From assembly GCA_037127315.1 (NCBI GenBank), contig JBBBDQ010001688.1, positions 2,512,501 to 2,576,500 of the forward strand: 64,000 nt of DNA. Reading direction: 5' to 3'. The notes beneath the pieces are model-generated. The model made no database searches and was not told where the DNA came from. It was given only the letters and a program-made list of their open reading frames with translations. Of the stretch, positions 38,001-52,600 are shown piece by piece. Position 1 is the stretch's first letter, and each line of letters opens with the position of its first letter. This DNA is from Ascarosepion bandense (taxonomy: Eukaryota; Mollusca; Cephalopoda; Sepiida; Sepiidae). The position numbers were made by a program, and so were the translations under genes.

Positions 38001-41000
38001 TAAAGATAGTAATAAGATTTTGGTTTATAGAGCATGTGTGTTCTCTTGTTGTTTTTACTCTTGTGAAACCTGGATAACATATCAAAAACATTAGCATGCC
38101 ATTCTCAAGATTCCATGGAAATTTTGGAGCTGTCATTATGCTTAGCATTGAAACAGAAATCTGTATAGATAGGATAAGTTCATGCTAAAAAAACTACTGT
38201 AGAGACAATAACAAATACACAATTATTTTAATTACAGATTGATGAACGGATGAATGGATTTTTTATGTCATGTCAACTTTATGATTGCCATTTGCAAGCT
38301 AGATGTATTTTGCATTGTAAGAATAATTTTTTTTTTTTTTTTTTTTTTTTTTAGGTGAATATTGCATTAAAAAAATAACATGACAATGATTTTTTTAGAG
38401 ACAGTCCCCACTATTTATCCCAAAGCTGGGGAGAGGAAATAGATTCATACCTTTTTGAAGAATATTTGTGTGTAATTGGATGTAATAAACTATAGAAATT
38501 TGAACATGGCTCTGTGATTTCTGATTCTGAGCCATTATTCACACATTAGTCAGCAAATATGTGTGGATGTATATATGTGGGTATATGTGCATGTTGATCA
38601 GGTTATGTATTTTTTTTTTTTTTATATGAAGAGTCAAACAAAATGCTGTTAAAATCTTGACAGAGCTTTTGTTGTTGAGAAAAAAATCTTTGCAAATTAA
38701 TTTTTTTTCTTTGTGTGTGTGTTATGACCTGGCAATGTTGGACATCCGTTGTCGATATCAAAATAACATTTTGATTATAAATCAGATTATTAATATTAAT
38801 ATTAATTATGATTATTAACAATCGGACAATACACATTATTTTGACTTAACAAATGATGTTTATCATAATCATTAAAATCAAATATAATTTAATTAACTAT
38901 CAACGGTTTGTTTTCTCTTTTTCTAGTCAAGTGCTTGCAATCTGATGCACATGACTCCAAAAGAACTAGCAAATCAAGGTGAAGAAGCAGAGGTGAGTTT
39001 CTCATTAAATCATTGATGTCTTAAACAGATTTACAAAGTGTTTGCTTTAAATAAGTCCTCATCACAGACATTAACTTTGATTTAAAATTATGGATTCCTT
39101 TCTACCTTAGTTTTCTAAATTCTTAGACTTGATGCATGGTAGAATTTTATATAAAATTTTACTTACAGGTCAAATCTAATCAACTTTAAATTAAATTTTT
39201 AGTAATCTCAATCTTAGTTGCTCTCTCTTTCTCCTTCCATTTTTTTTTTTTTTTTGTTTTTTTTTACATATCTCTCTCTTTCTCTGCTTCGTCCTGTTTT
39301 TCTTCATGTCTCTCTCTCTCCCTTCTTCTCTCAAGAATCCTTCAGAATTGTCAAATTCATTAAGTTTTTAAAGAATTTAAAAAAGTTTTCTATTTTTTTT
39401 TTAAATTTAATTTTCAGGAAGCTGGTGGCTACTTTATAATTAACGGCAATGAGAAAATCATTCGACTGCTTATCTCTCAACGGAAAAATTTTGTAAGTTT
39501 TAAGCACCAATTGTCTTTTTTTTTTTTTTTAAACGACTTCTGTGCATGACAATTTCGGTTCTATTTTTTGGAATAGTGATAATGTAGTTTGTTGCTTTTT
39601 ATGTTAACTAAACTTGTTGGTTGTAAATGCACTATTTCTTTCTTGGAAAAGTTTACTAAGATTATGTAACAAAAAAAAAGTAAAGAAACAAATAAAGAAC
39701 ATAACTGGAATTTTTGGAAATTACTCCAAAATCTTGGAAGAGAAAGCGGAAGTAAAAACAGTGTATCAGCTCATCAGTAATGATTGGAGAACTTTTCTAA
39801 TTTTTTTTTTTTATTTTTTTTTATTATTGGTTTTGGTTTGCTGAGATTTTCAAATGTTACATTGTCATTTTATGTGGATGAAAATTTGGGACTAAAAGAA
39901 AAAAGATATCCTAACTAATAAACAGCTACACGTGTTATTGGAAATATATTTTATTTCTGAATTACAATGTATTTGAAAGGGTCACTTGACTGTCACAATT
40001 CCATAAGAAGAAAAATAAAGAAGCAGAGTGTGGTGGGGCCTGGTAATTGGTTTGGGAACTGATAAATCAGCAATTAGAATGTGAAATTTTATGGTTAAAA
40101 CAAGTTCTTCGTCTCAAATTCTTTGAAGATTTTTCACTCAGTATAAGGAGATGGTTTGCGAAAGGTTAGGGCTGTAAAATTTCTCTTACTTACTTTCGCC
40201 CTCTCTGTCACTGACAGGTAGTCATAAATTATCTACTGGGGAACAATAAAAGTAGTTTATGCAGACTGTTGTGTTATTTATTGTTACAAGAAAACCATTC
40301 CCCAAGTGAAAAGACAGCTGATTTAACAATCAGTAAGAGATTTAGACAGTGCAACTACGAGTGCATGGAACCAGAAGACTAATGCTTTGACACAACCAGT
40401 AGAGTCCACTTTTGGACAAACAAACCCATCTAAATATAATGTGACAATGACACACTATTTCAATTGAAAACAAAATATTAGGAATGTGAACTATTGTAGT
40501 AGAGGAAGTAAACTCAAATAGTTTCGTATGCAAAAAAGAGTGATCACAACTGCACCTAAAAGTCACGCAGAATCCTTATCTACACTTAACGATCTCCCAG
40601 ATGTAATAAGATCCCAAGCAGGCATATATGCTAACGACACTACAGTTTACTCTCGCATCAATAAAAAATCTGCCGAAGCTGACAAAGCAAACCTTGCCGC
40701 CGAGCTTGAAAAGGACCTCCAATCCATAGCGGACTGAGGAAATGGCTCGTAAATTCTTCCAAAATGAAGCTACTATCTATTAACCATCACAGACAATTGC
40801 TCCTACCCCCCCTAGCATGGATCAGGCTAGTCTCCCTGAAAGCAAAACTCTCACAACAGACCTCAAGTGGAATGACTATATAGAATCCATAGCTAAATCC
40901 ACTGCTAAGAAAGTCGGTTCTCTGTGTAGGGCCAGGAAGTTTTTCCCGTCTGAAACAATCCTGCACATATATAAATCTACCATCCACCCATGCATTGAAT

Positions 41001-44000
41001 ACTGCTGCCATATCTGGTCAGGTACTCCTGCTATCCACCTAGATGTCCTTGACAAAATCCAACGGAGAATCTGTAATGTGATCAATCCAAACTTGGCAGC
41101 TCAGATACAGTCACTTTCTCACAGACACAATGTGACTTCCCTGTGTCTCTTCAAATACTTTCACGGCTTCTGCTCTGATGAACTTAGCTCACTGGTGCCC
41201 TCTATATATGAATTTACTCGAGCCACAAGATTAGCAACTAGGTCCCGCCCTTTTAGTGTGAAACCAATAAAATGTAAACGTAAATTCTACTCCAGCAGCT
41301 TTTATTGTACTTCCCACCTGTAGAATTTCCTTTCATTTGTAGCTGTTGGGGAAGCAAGTAATCTCCAAGAATTTAAATGTAAAGTCAATATTATCTCCTA
41401 CCTCACTAACCCGCATTCTTTTTTCATGCTCTTTTCTCCGTCCACTCTACTCTCATCAGTATTCCCATCCTTCTCTTACCCACTTCCTGACACCCCCTAT
41501 AATCTGTCACTCTTTCTCATAACTTTCCTCCTATGTAACCCCCTGCAAAACAGTGGCAGTAAAATACCTTGCTTGGGGTGATATGATTATAAAAAAAAAA
41601 TTAAAAAAAATAAAAGTACAGCAATTAGTTCATTCACATCACTGCTAATTTTGTATTTTTGCTGCTTGTGTGAGTGACGCTCTTTTAATTGTTCCTTCAA
41701 AATGCTGTCTATATACCTGCTTAAATGAATCTATGCAAATCCTGTACGTCAGGAGTTCCCAATCTTTTTGTTCTTCTGTATCCTTGGCATTTTTTATAGA
41801 TTCTTGTGTGCCCCAAAAAATTGATTAAAAAAAAAAAAACAATGGAATTAAAATTTTGCTATTTTATTTTGAAGTCTTTTTGAGTTGAATCAATTACTCG
41901 TAACATCAGTGAATTAAATACAGGTAATTTATAAAATAGTTTGATCCTTTGTACATTTTTTTTTTTTAAATTATCTAATATACTAATTTACTCAGTAAAA
42001 ATACACAAGACTGTACCGATAACCAAAACTAAGCAATACTAATGAGTTGGATGAGCTTGCTTTTTGACAACAAGCATATTTATTGAAAGGGAAAATTTAG
42101 TAATAGCACAGCAAAAATTGTGCTCTGGAGTTTTGATTTGTATACAGGTCCCCTACCAGATCTTTCAAGTCCAGTACAGATTATGGCAGTGGGAAGTTTC
42201 ATAATAGTGAAAATTCACTCCACTCTTGATATAACTTAATTAAAAGCTTTGCTTATTAAAATGAGAAAATTGAAAAAAGGTAATGTTGTGAATCTAAGCA
42301 GTAGTGGTTATTCTCTTGGTGTCAATGTACCCACTGAAGAGTAAAACATACCACTGGGGGTACATGTACTCTGGTTTGGTAACTCCTGCTCTAAGTGATA
42401 AATCTAGGTTATTCTCTCAAACTCTACCATTGTATGCAATAGAGATGGTCTAAGTTTCATAATGGAAATGTGTACTTTCTTCATTGTACATGGTGTTGTC
42501 TAGCACACCCATTCTGCCTTTTATAAACCAAGTGAGTATTTTCTGTATAGCGATTGTTGTTACTTTTTTTGATTGATTTATAGAAGTTCAGGCATGTATT
42601 AGAATCAAGAAAAGATTACTCTTGTCTTTCCTTGTTTTATATGCGTTATTTCTTGAACTGACATTCATAAAGCATGATTTAAAAAAATTTTTTTTTTCAA
42701 TGATAATGATATAATTTATTATGTTCATAATTTGTAAAGCATGACTTTATTCCTGCCAGTCTTGGCAACATGGAAAATGAATTTGCTATTCACTTGTTAC
42801 TAATGTGCTTTTTGAAGGCATGAATCTACTTCTCCCTGCATTTATGGATAAAAAATACAAATTTTAACCAAAGCTGCTTATATTCCCATGGAACTAGATA
42901 CTGTAAACATAGCCTAATAAACTGATCTTTGTGTGAAAGGGGTGCATTTTTCATCATAGGAAGATGGTGCTGAAAGTTTATTGGCCCAATCAAGAAGAGA
43001 TTACGTTGTTAGTGGCACATAGAAGATACTGATGACATCTCCTGCAGAGGAGTAACCCCTACCTCCAAAATAAATATGCGACCCCCTACCTGATCCAACT
43101 CCCATAAAAAGATTTTTTAAAAATTTGATGATTTTTTTTGGAATTTAATTGGGCTAAGAACTTTTCAACCTCTTCTCATTTTCAAATAACAAAGTATCAT
43201 TACATTCTGAAATTTTGGTTATTTTAATTTTGGAGTGAAATTATCAAGCTGAGTTGAAGTTCTGCTTTGTTAATTTTAATGCCTCCAAAATGAAACTGCT
43301 CTCTTTTGTCTTTTACCTTCCATCACATGGCTAATGCTAACCTCTAGGAAAGTGATGCATTCGGCTTTCTCTGGTTAATGCACTGAATATTGTTGTTACA
43401 GCTGATGTTTCTCTTATGTATTTAGGTATTCTTGATAAATCCCTTAGAAATTTTTGTTTTCTGAGTTAATTTCTGTCAGCAGACATTTCTGAAATTTGTT
43501 TTTATTTATTATGTATTTTTTTTTTTTTTTTACTAACTGGAATAATGAAATTACCTGTTAATTACTATTATGGACTGCCCCATCCGAATCGCTCACTCTA
43601 ACGTGATTATCATTGTTAATTCTGGTTATCTAGAAACATCATTACTTATTCTCTATCTCTCTCTTTCTCTCTCATATATAATCTAGAAAAATTTTAGATT
43701 ATTCTACAATTTCATGGGTAATACGTATTTCGCAGGCAAACCTGCTCGTCGGACCCAAATGATACAACAGTTAATATTCAAAATATTTTGAATATTAACT
43801 GTTGTATCATTTGAGTCTGAAAAGCAGGTTTGCCTGCGAAATACGTATTACCCATGAAATTGTAGAATATCTTAAATTTTTCTAGATTATATTACTCTGT
43901 TAAATTAAATAAATAAATTTAACATTGAGTTCTTTTCTATCGGAATTTACCTGACTTAAATAACAAATATTCTACATTATTTATTTTTTATATATATATA

Positions 44001-46608
44001 TATATATGTGTGTATGTAAATTAAACCTAGTGAGCCAGCAAACTTACCAAGGTTTCACCTAAGCGGATCTTCCCTGAAATCTTGGTAGGTTTGTTGGCTC
44101 ACTAGGTTTAATTTATTTATTCTGCTCTGCTTAAGTATTGAGCGCTTTTTTGTGAATTGATTACTCGTCTCAGGTTTTTTCTTTGTGCTACGTACTGGCT
44201 CGGTCTGAATCCCTTTGGCTGATGCTCGTGTGCTTAGCTCTTTCTTTTTTTACAACCATTTTTTTCCTTCCACATAGATACGCGGAGGGTTTTTTGAAAT
44301 GAGTATAGTTATAAGTTTGTGTTTTTATATATATATATGTATGAGAGAGAGAGATAATGACACTTTTTATCAAAGACATGTTTTAATACAGGAGCAAATG
44401 CATATTCTCTTTGGATTCTTCATTTTGACAATTTTTTTCCTTCACAATGTTTTTGTCTTTCTTTCATTATCTTTTACTTTTGTTTTGGATATTATGCATC
44501 CTACACACACACACACACATTGTCCTCTAGTGCTGATGAATTAGTAATACATTTAAATGGAATATTTTTCACAGGAGCAGGAATCTAGAAACATTTCAAG
44601 TGTAGAGAAGAGGAAAATATGTAGATGGATCTTTATTAGTAACTTATTTATGATTTTTTGAATTTTCTATTTTAGTTTCATTTTGTTAGAGAAAAAACGT
44701 CAATAAATAAATCAGAATCTTTTCTTGAGGCACAATGGACCAAAGTTTTTCTTGTCAAGAATTTTATCTGATCAACACTGTCCATTTACTATCATTGACA
44801 GCCTAAGTAAAGCAGCTAAAAATAAAACTAAATAAAAAGCTAGAAATAAAACTAAATACTTTAAGTCAGAAATGAATATTAATAATAAAGCAGTGTTTCA
44901 TTGAATCTTTTTGCTAATTGATTTTTGTTCTGTAAAATTTGAGGAATGCTGTTAAGATTCTTCAGGTAAAATTATAAATTCTTCCACTTCAGTTTTGGTA
45001 AATAGCATCTGCAATCATAATTCTTAATATTTTGATAAGATCTTTATGATTAAAAGGAAAAATGAACTGACACTAAAAGTAAAGTCAATGAAACTATACC
45101 AAATTCTGCAGAAAGGCACAAGCCTAAATATTTTCTTTGTCTGCCATTTTAGTCGTGTATTATGAACTGTTGTCAATAGCTGGTAAAGAGAAAATGTGGT
45201 CTGTTAGTAAAATTCCAATTGCTTAGCTTGTCAATCTTGGTTTTTCAACTTCTCAAATTCCTATTCCAACTGACATCAGGTATGGATTCACTTACTTATA
45301 AAATCCACGTCATTAACTCTGTTACAACTCTAGCAAAAACCACAGAATTAACAATTAATTTTGTGTTTCTTTGGGAAAGAAAGCAAATTTTTATCAACAA
45401 TTATGATTTTGAATTTTCCTCTCTTTCCTTCTAGAGAGGCCCATCTGTAGTGATAAAGCTGGCTGCTTGTCACCATTGTCCTGTTTACCTAATCTTAAGA
45501 CAATTAATATATTCTTGTTTCTACTTATTTTTTGTAATGTGTGTAATGATTTTCTTTTTTATTCCAGCCATTTTGTATTCAACGTGATCATTTAAAAAGA
45601 CATGGAAAGTTGTTCACAGAATATGGATTGCATATCAGGTGTGAGAGAGAAGAGGATGGATACTCACAGGTAATACGTGAAAACTCTTTGATATGAGAAT
45701 TCCTCTCAGAATTACAAAATGCAGAGAGCAAGTTAAAAGAAAGAAACTATATTTTGAAAATTAGAGAAACTGGCCTGATCATAACTTTTTGTTCAAGACA
45801 CTGTTTGTAAACTCTGTTTTCTTATTTTTTGAATTCTTTTTTATTTTCTTTTTTTCTATTTTTCAAGACATAGTAGTTATAATAAGGCGGTGCAGTGGAT
45901 AGTTGCTCAGAATGAAAAATCGAAGAGCTGAGTTTGAATTCCAGTTAAACTTGTTGCATTCACTTATGCACAAATACCCTTGGGAAAGGTATTAATCCGC
46001 CAATTCTCCCTCCAGCTATGAATTTAATAGCAGGACAGATTGGGCTCTTTAACCTTGATTGGAAACCAGTCTACTGCAGAAAGTAATGGCAATCTTCTGT
46101 GAGGAAAAATCTTCTGGTCGGTCAGTCATGTCTCTTTTGAGGCATGATTGCCCAAGTGTGTATCACATATGACACAACTGACTGAGTTGTGATAATGTTT
46201 AAAAAAAAATTGACATGACCCGCTACTTAAACTTATGTTTTCTTAATTTCTGTTTTTTTCTTTCTCTCTCTCTCTCTCTTCTTAATGTTTTTCTTTTGCT
46301 CATATTCTTTCACACTCAATAAATCATTGTGACTCAGGCCTTTATTGCCTTGCTTGGGATGAAATAATAATAATAAATACAACCTGTTCTATAATTGCAG
46401 AATATCTGATAAGTAATCTGATGTGTTCATCATTTTTTACCAAAGATATTTTTTCTTTCCAATTATCAAAAGAGCACAATCAGACCATTTGAAATTGCTT
46501 GAAATCCTGTCTATTAAATCTAAATTGTCCCTCTGTAAGCAAAAGGAAAGGCTGTTAGGTCTTAATGTAATCTGTTTGTAATTCATAGTGCTGATTCTCT
46601 GACATAAG

Positions 46609-46639
<31 letters not shown>

Positions 46640-49600
46640 TTCTTTCCCACCTCTTTTTTAGTCATTGAACACAGATCTTGTCCTCAGTTTAGCTCTGAAG
46701 TAAAAGGAGCAGTATTCGATTAGACAATTTTTATGTAACTTTATGGTGAATAATTTTTTTTAAATTATTATTCTGGTTTTTCCTCTTTTGTCTCAGTATA
46801 TTTGCATATATTTGAATATATATTTTTAAAATGTCTATTTTTAAAGCCATAATAAAATTTTGTGTTTTTCATAAATAACCAAATAAGAGATAACAAGAAG
46901 CAGGTAAAGGGAAGAAGAAACGACAAACTGAACATAACTAAAGAACTCAGTTTAAATGGGAAATGGAGGTAGTTTAGGATTTAGGCACAAAGGTCACAAA
47001 GAATAAGTTTTTATACAAAAAACAGAAGTAAAAACATTAATTTTTTTTTTTTTAAGTTATATGCACTTATATATAGTAATATTTATGGTTTTTCAAATAG
47101 GTATGGAATCCATTAATTTCTTGAAACTTCAGATGGACATGTCATATCTCCTTGAATTATACTAGCATTGGTTTAAGAGTCAAATGCCTGTGATAAATGA
47201 TTGACCAATGAAAATCAGACCATGCAAAAGTAAAAAATATCAGAATTTCTTCTTTTTTTTCCATATCTCAGTCGCTGAAGAAGTGAAACGTTAGCTTGAT
47301 AAATATCTCCTATTTGTTTCTTGTCATTCTGTTGGCTTCTGATCCATATTTGATCCAGCCCTGTTGGCAGGGTTTCAAAATACATCAACTGCACCTCTAC
47401 AGAGTAAAAGGCCATGGGTGGCAACCCGTGTCGTCTGGAGATGGGATCCTGGTGATTGAGCAGGCTATGGCCCGGGTGCAAAGAGGCTATGGCCCGGGTG
47501 CAAAGAGGCCATGGTCATGCAACACATTACTTTGGCCCTTACCTGGGCTAGACATGTAGTCAGAGAGACCTGATCTGATCAATCGGCTAGTCGTGTCAAG
47601 CCCTAATACTTACCCGCCTAGAAAGCCATCTATCTCAAACAGCATAACCTATCAAATGCTGCACAAAACCTGTTCGGCTCTTAACTACAAACCTACTCCA
47701 GCAGTTTCTTTTCTCGAACTTCCCGCCTGTAGAATTCTCTTCTGCATACTTGCTTTCTTGACAGTTACAATCTCCAAGAATTTAAATGTAAAGTCAATCG
47801 TCATCTCCTGTCTCACTGACTTACATCCTCTCTCTCATGCTTTTCTACATCCACCCTGCTCTCATCAGTACTCACTTCCCTCTCCTACTCTCTTCCTGAC
47901 AGCCCCTGCAACCTCGCACTTCTCATAAAATTCCTCCTCTTCCACCCTACTCTCATCAGTACTCTCTTCCAGATACCCCCTGCAACCTCTCACTCTTCAT
48001 AACATTCCTCCTATGTAACCCCCTGCACAACAGTGGCAGTAAAATGCCTTGCTTGGGGCGACATTAAAAATAAATAAAAAAAAAAAGTATTAGAAGGCGG
48101 TGGCAAGGGTTACAGATAAGGATTTTAACTGATTTTTTTCATCAAAAACTGGTCAGGAAAACAAAGTGAAACCTGAAATGCTAACAGCTACTTACTAGTG
48201 TGAGTATACCTTCCTTGTATCCCTGGTATAATAGGGCAAATGGGCTTCGAGAAGGGTGAGGAGCAAGGAAGGTGAAATTTTTAAATAAATAAAACTCATG
48301 GCAACTAATAAAAACAACAAAAAAAACTAAGGAACAACACCATTTTAGTAGAAGTTCTAAATAAAACTTCAGCAAATATGTTGAAGCAAAACCATTTTTC
48401 TAATCTTAGGATAAAAACCTACCCTCACACTTCCTTGAACTCCTCAAAGAGTATAGTAAGAAGCCCAGATCTTTCCCTCTGCACACTAGATGAAATAAAA
48501 AACAACCTAAGGAAACAAGGTGTCACAAACGCCCAAAGAATATCGATTAAAAAGAAAAAACAAAAAAAAAACCAAATTACTCCAACAAACACTTACATTC
48601 TAAATTTCAACACCCCAAAACCTCCTATTGAAATAAAAATTGGATATCTGATAGGGAAAGTGGAAGTATACATACCAAATCCTCTGAGATGCCATAACTG
48701 CCAAAAATTTGGGCACCACAAGGAAAGATGTACCAGACCACCAACATATAAAGACTGTGGAGAAATTGGGGATCACATCGACTGTGAACTACCATTAAAA
48801 TGCGCAAAATGCAAACAAAATCATGCAGCAGACTCAAAAGAATGTGAAGTTTGGATGAAAGAAAAAATATCCTCAATCAAACGCACTAAAAACCTATCAT
48901 ATCTGGAGGCAAGAAGGATAATTGAGAGTTCTCCGAATGCATCAACATATGCAAATATAGCCAGAATGACAAACAACTCGGTTCAAAAGACAAGAAACAC
49001 AAAACAATCTGTCCGATGTGGTGAAAGAACTAAGAGTGTAGCAGAACTCTGGATCCTGATTGGTCATCAAATTGCAAAATTCAAAATATGTCAGAAAAAC
49101 GGTTTTTCCACAGCTAAAGAAAAAAATCATTCTGGGAGCCACTCTACGTTACTGGATTCAATATTTAGGGATGGTCTCTAACTGGTCACGGCAGTCAGTC
49201 AGGGGAGGCGGTTTGCTGACACACATCTAAAATGTAACCAACTTCAAATCGACCTGGAGATAAGGTCAGGTTGCACCTTGTTTTCTTTTGACTTATCTAT
49301 TTCAACAATTACTACCAGAATATTTTGTACGAACTCTTGATACCTTAACTTTCTCAATGAACATTAACTTCTACAACTTATCTTATTCCACCTTTTAATG
49401 AATTTCTATTTTAATATTCAAAAATGTATATTATATTATTCCACTCTTCTACACTAATCCGCACATTCCAACTGAGAACCAACCTTCTGATGAAAATTCG
49501 GCATAAAACTTGTAAACTGTAGGGAGTTCGGTTAAGTCTGACATGAGACCGAATCCAAGAAACATTAACCAGCTCCCTACACTACAAGATCACTACTGGA

Positions 49601-52600
49601 AATACTAAAGAAAAATTTAATCAGTTCGACAACTAGATCCGATACTGAATCTAATCCAAAGGAAAATACCCAATACCAGATCGCTGAGACCAAAGATGGT
49701 ATGAACCAAAGAAAATTACAATCCAAGCAACAGCAAACGCCAATCCTCCCCATCACCACTAACAAATTTAATACCCCCCCTCCACCTCTAAAAATGAGAT
49801 CTCCTTCGAAGAATCCACACAACAAAAAGAAAACAAATTGTACAAATTGAAAATGAAAATAAATTTAAACTGATGTAAACCAAGAGCCAGGAGAGACATT
49901 CAAGACAGAAGTTCAAAAAGCCCCAAGCAAAAACAAATCAAAAACAATCATCCCATCTCAAACAAGGAAATGGTCTTCATCCAAACAAAGATCAACAAAT
50001 GAATAAAAAAAACAAACAAAAGGAACATCCCTCAATAAACAAGCAGAACCAAAAGGAATCCAACGATCAAAATATAACAAAATGCAAATAAGAGAGAAAG
50101 CATGGAAATGATGGACACCTTTATTACAAAAAATAATATAGACAAGTAAATCCTCATAAGATCTCATGATTCAAAAATTTATACAATGGAACTATCGGGG
50201 CTTACACCAAACGCAAACAATCTACTTCTTATAACAAAATATCTCCCCCACCATCATCTGCCTACGGGAAACCTTTCTAAAAGCTGATGAGTAATTAAAA
50301 ATACACAATATAATTATATTCATAGTCCCAATCAAAGGGCATCAGGGCATCGATGATTACTAATTAGAAATGATATCCCTCAAAGCAAAATATAAATAAA
50401 GACCAATATACAAGCCGTTATTACAAAAGTACTCTACACAGAACCATCAACATCTGCTCCATTTATATCCCAAAACACGATCCCATAAATGAAATCGATC
50501 TAAACAATCTAATAGAACAACTACCAAGACCATTTTTATTACTAGGTGACTTTAATAGCCACAACGTTATATGAGGATCTAAATACTCAGATAAAAAAGG
50601 CAAAAATCTAGAGAAAATCATTAGCAACAAGTACTTATGCCTACTAAATAAGAAGACTAACACATACTTAAGCTTTATTCAGTGCTTGACCTATCACTTT
50701 GTGACCCCTCTACACTTATGGACTATGATTGTAAAGTTCTAGATGATTCATGGGGTAGTGACCATTTCCCAATTTTTTTGACATAGTCGAAAGAAACTGA
50801 AAACTATCTCCCTCGATGGAAGCTAAATAAAGCAGATTGGAGAGAATATAAAAAAAACAAAAAAAATCAACAAAAACTTTCAGACAAAGAAGACTCCAGC
50901 AAATCCATCGAATATTTCACAGAAACTTTAATAGCCATCGCGAGAGCATGCATACCAAAAAGCAACGGCTCAAACAAACCACAAAGACCATAGTTAAGTG
51001 ATGAATGTAAAAAGGCAATAAGACTATGAAAAGCATCAATACAGAAATTTAACTCACCACCTATAACCCATGACCTAAACCTTTTCAAACAAAAAAGAAC
51101 AGTAACAAGCAGAGTCATCAAGGAAGCCAAAAGGAAATTTTGGAAAGATTATGTAAACAAAATAAACTCTAATACAAAACCCAAAAAAGTTTGGAACATA
51201 AAGAAAATCGCTGAAAAGAATTTATCTCCTCCTCTAAACCATCTCACGCTAAATAACGGAAAAATAACAGACAAAAGATGTAACAAACCTACTAATGAAA
51301 ACTGAGAATTCCTCTAACAAAAATTATGGACAACTCTTCCAAAAAATTAAGCAGGATACAGAAAAAAAGAAAAATAAACCAAATTTTAATTCAAATAACA
51401 AAGAAGAATACAATCATTCTTTTACGAAGAGCAAACTTATAAATGCCATAAGTGAATCGCATAATATAGCTACTGGCTTTGACAAACTTCATTACGCATT
51501 CTTAAAACAGCTTGCCCCCCCCCCCAAACCCATCCATAAAATATTTGCTAAACATCTTTAATGAAATATGGTTCAAGGGAAAACTACTTAATAGCTGGAA
51601 ACAGGTCATTGTGATTCCCATACCAAAACTGGAAAAAGACAAATCAGACCCTAAAAGAAAACTTTCAACCCATAACACTAACAAGTTGCTTATGCAAAAC
51701 GTTTGAAAGTATAATAAATAGAAGACTGATAGCTAGAAACCAATAATTGAATTACCAACTTACTTTCAAAAGAGGAACAATAGATAACGTAGTCTTCTTA
51801 GAAACCTTTATCAGAGAGACTTTCATAAAAAAAAGAACACAATAGCCATTTTCTTTGTGTTAGAAAAGGCCTATGAAACAACATGGAGACAAGGAATAAT
51901 GAAAGACTTATACAACCTTGGCCTAAAAGGCAGGTTACCCTTGTTGATAAAAGACTTTTTATCCAACAGAAGCTTCAAAGTAAGAATAGGATCAACTCTC
52001 TCAGACTCCAAAAATACAAGGAGTTCCACAAGGATGCATCTTGTCCATCACTCTCTTTAACATAAAAATTAACAACATTGCCCATACTAAATCTGACACA
52101 CACCCCTTATACTATATAGAAAAACTAGATTATATCCTGGAACAATACCCAAATTGAGCTTACATATATACAGATAACTCCGAAGTCAAAAACAAATTAG
52201 GATGTGCTACTATCTTTAAAAGTACCGTTCTACAGAAAAGATTATCTAACAACTCAATTTTTAGTGCCGAAATTACAGCCATTGACTTATCTCTAGACCT
52301 TATCACTAAACTTAACTCAATTAAATTCATTATTTTTGCAGACTCATTATCAGTACTCGAATCATTAAAAAACCAAAAATTAAACAAACCTTTGCTCACC
52401 AAGCTCCTACATAGAACACATGCGACCTCACAAAACAAAACCATCATTTTCTGTTGGATTCTCAGCTACTCTGAATTTCATGGAAATGAAAAAGCTGATG
52501 TGGCTGCAAAAATCTTCCTAAAACTCAATATAAGTAGCATAAAGGTTCCATACACTGACTCTAAACCCCTAATCAATGATTTTATTTTAAAGAAATGGCA

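Noticed and set aside
42760..42900. Possible SINE body remnant
   Set aside because: Only loose resemblance over about 80 bases. No head, tail or palindrome could be placed.
49577..50167. Minus-strand frames of 69-82 residues
   Set aside because: Antisense shadows of the decayed LINE ORF2. The + strand carries the recognisable endonuclease and RT motifs.
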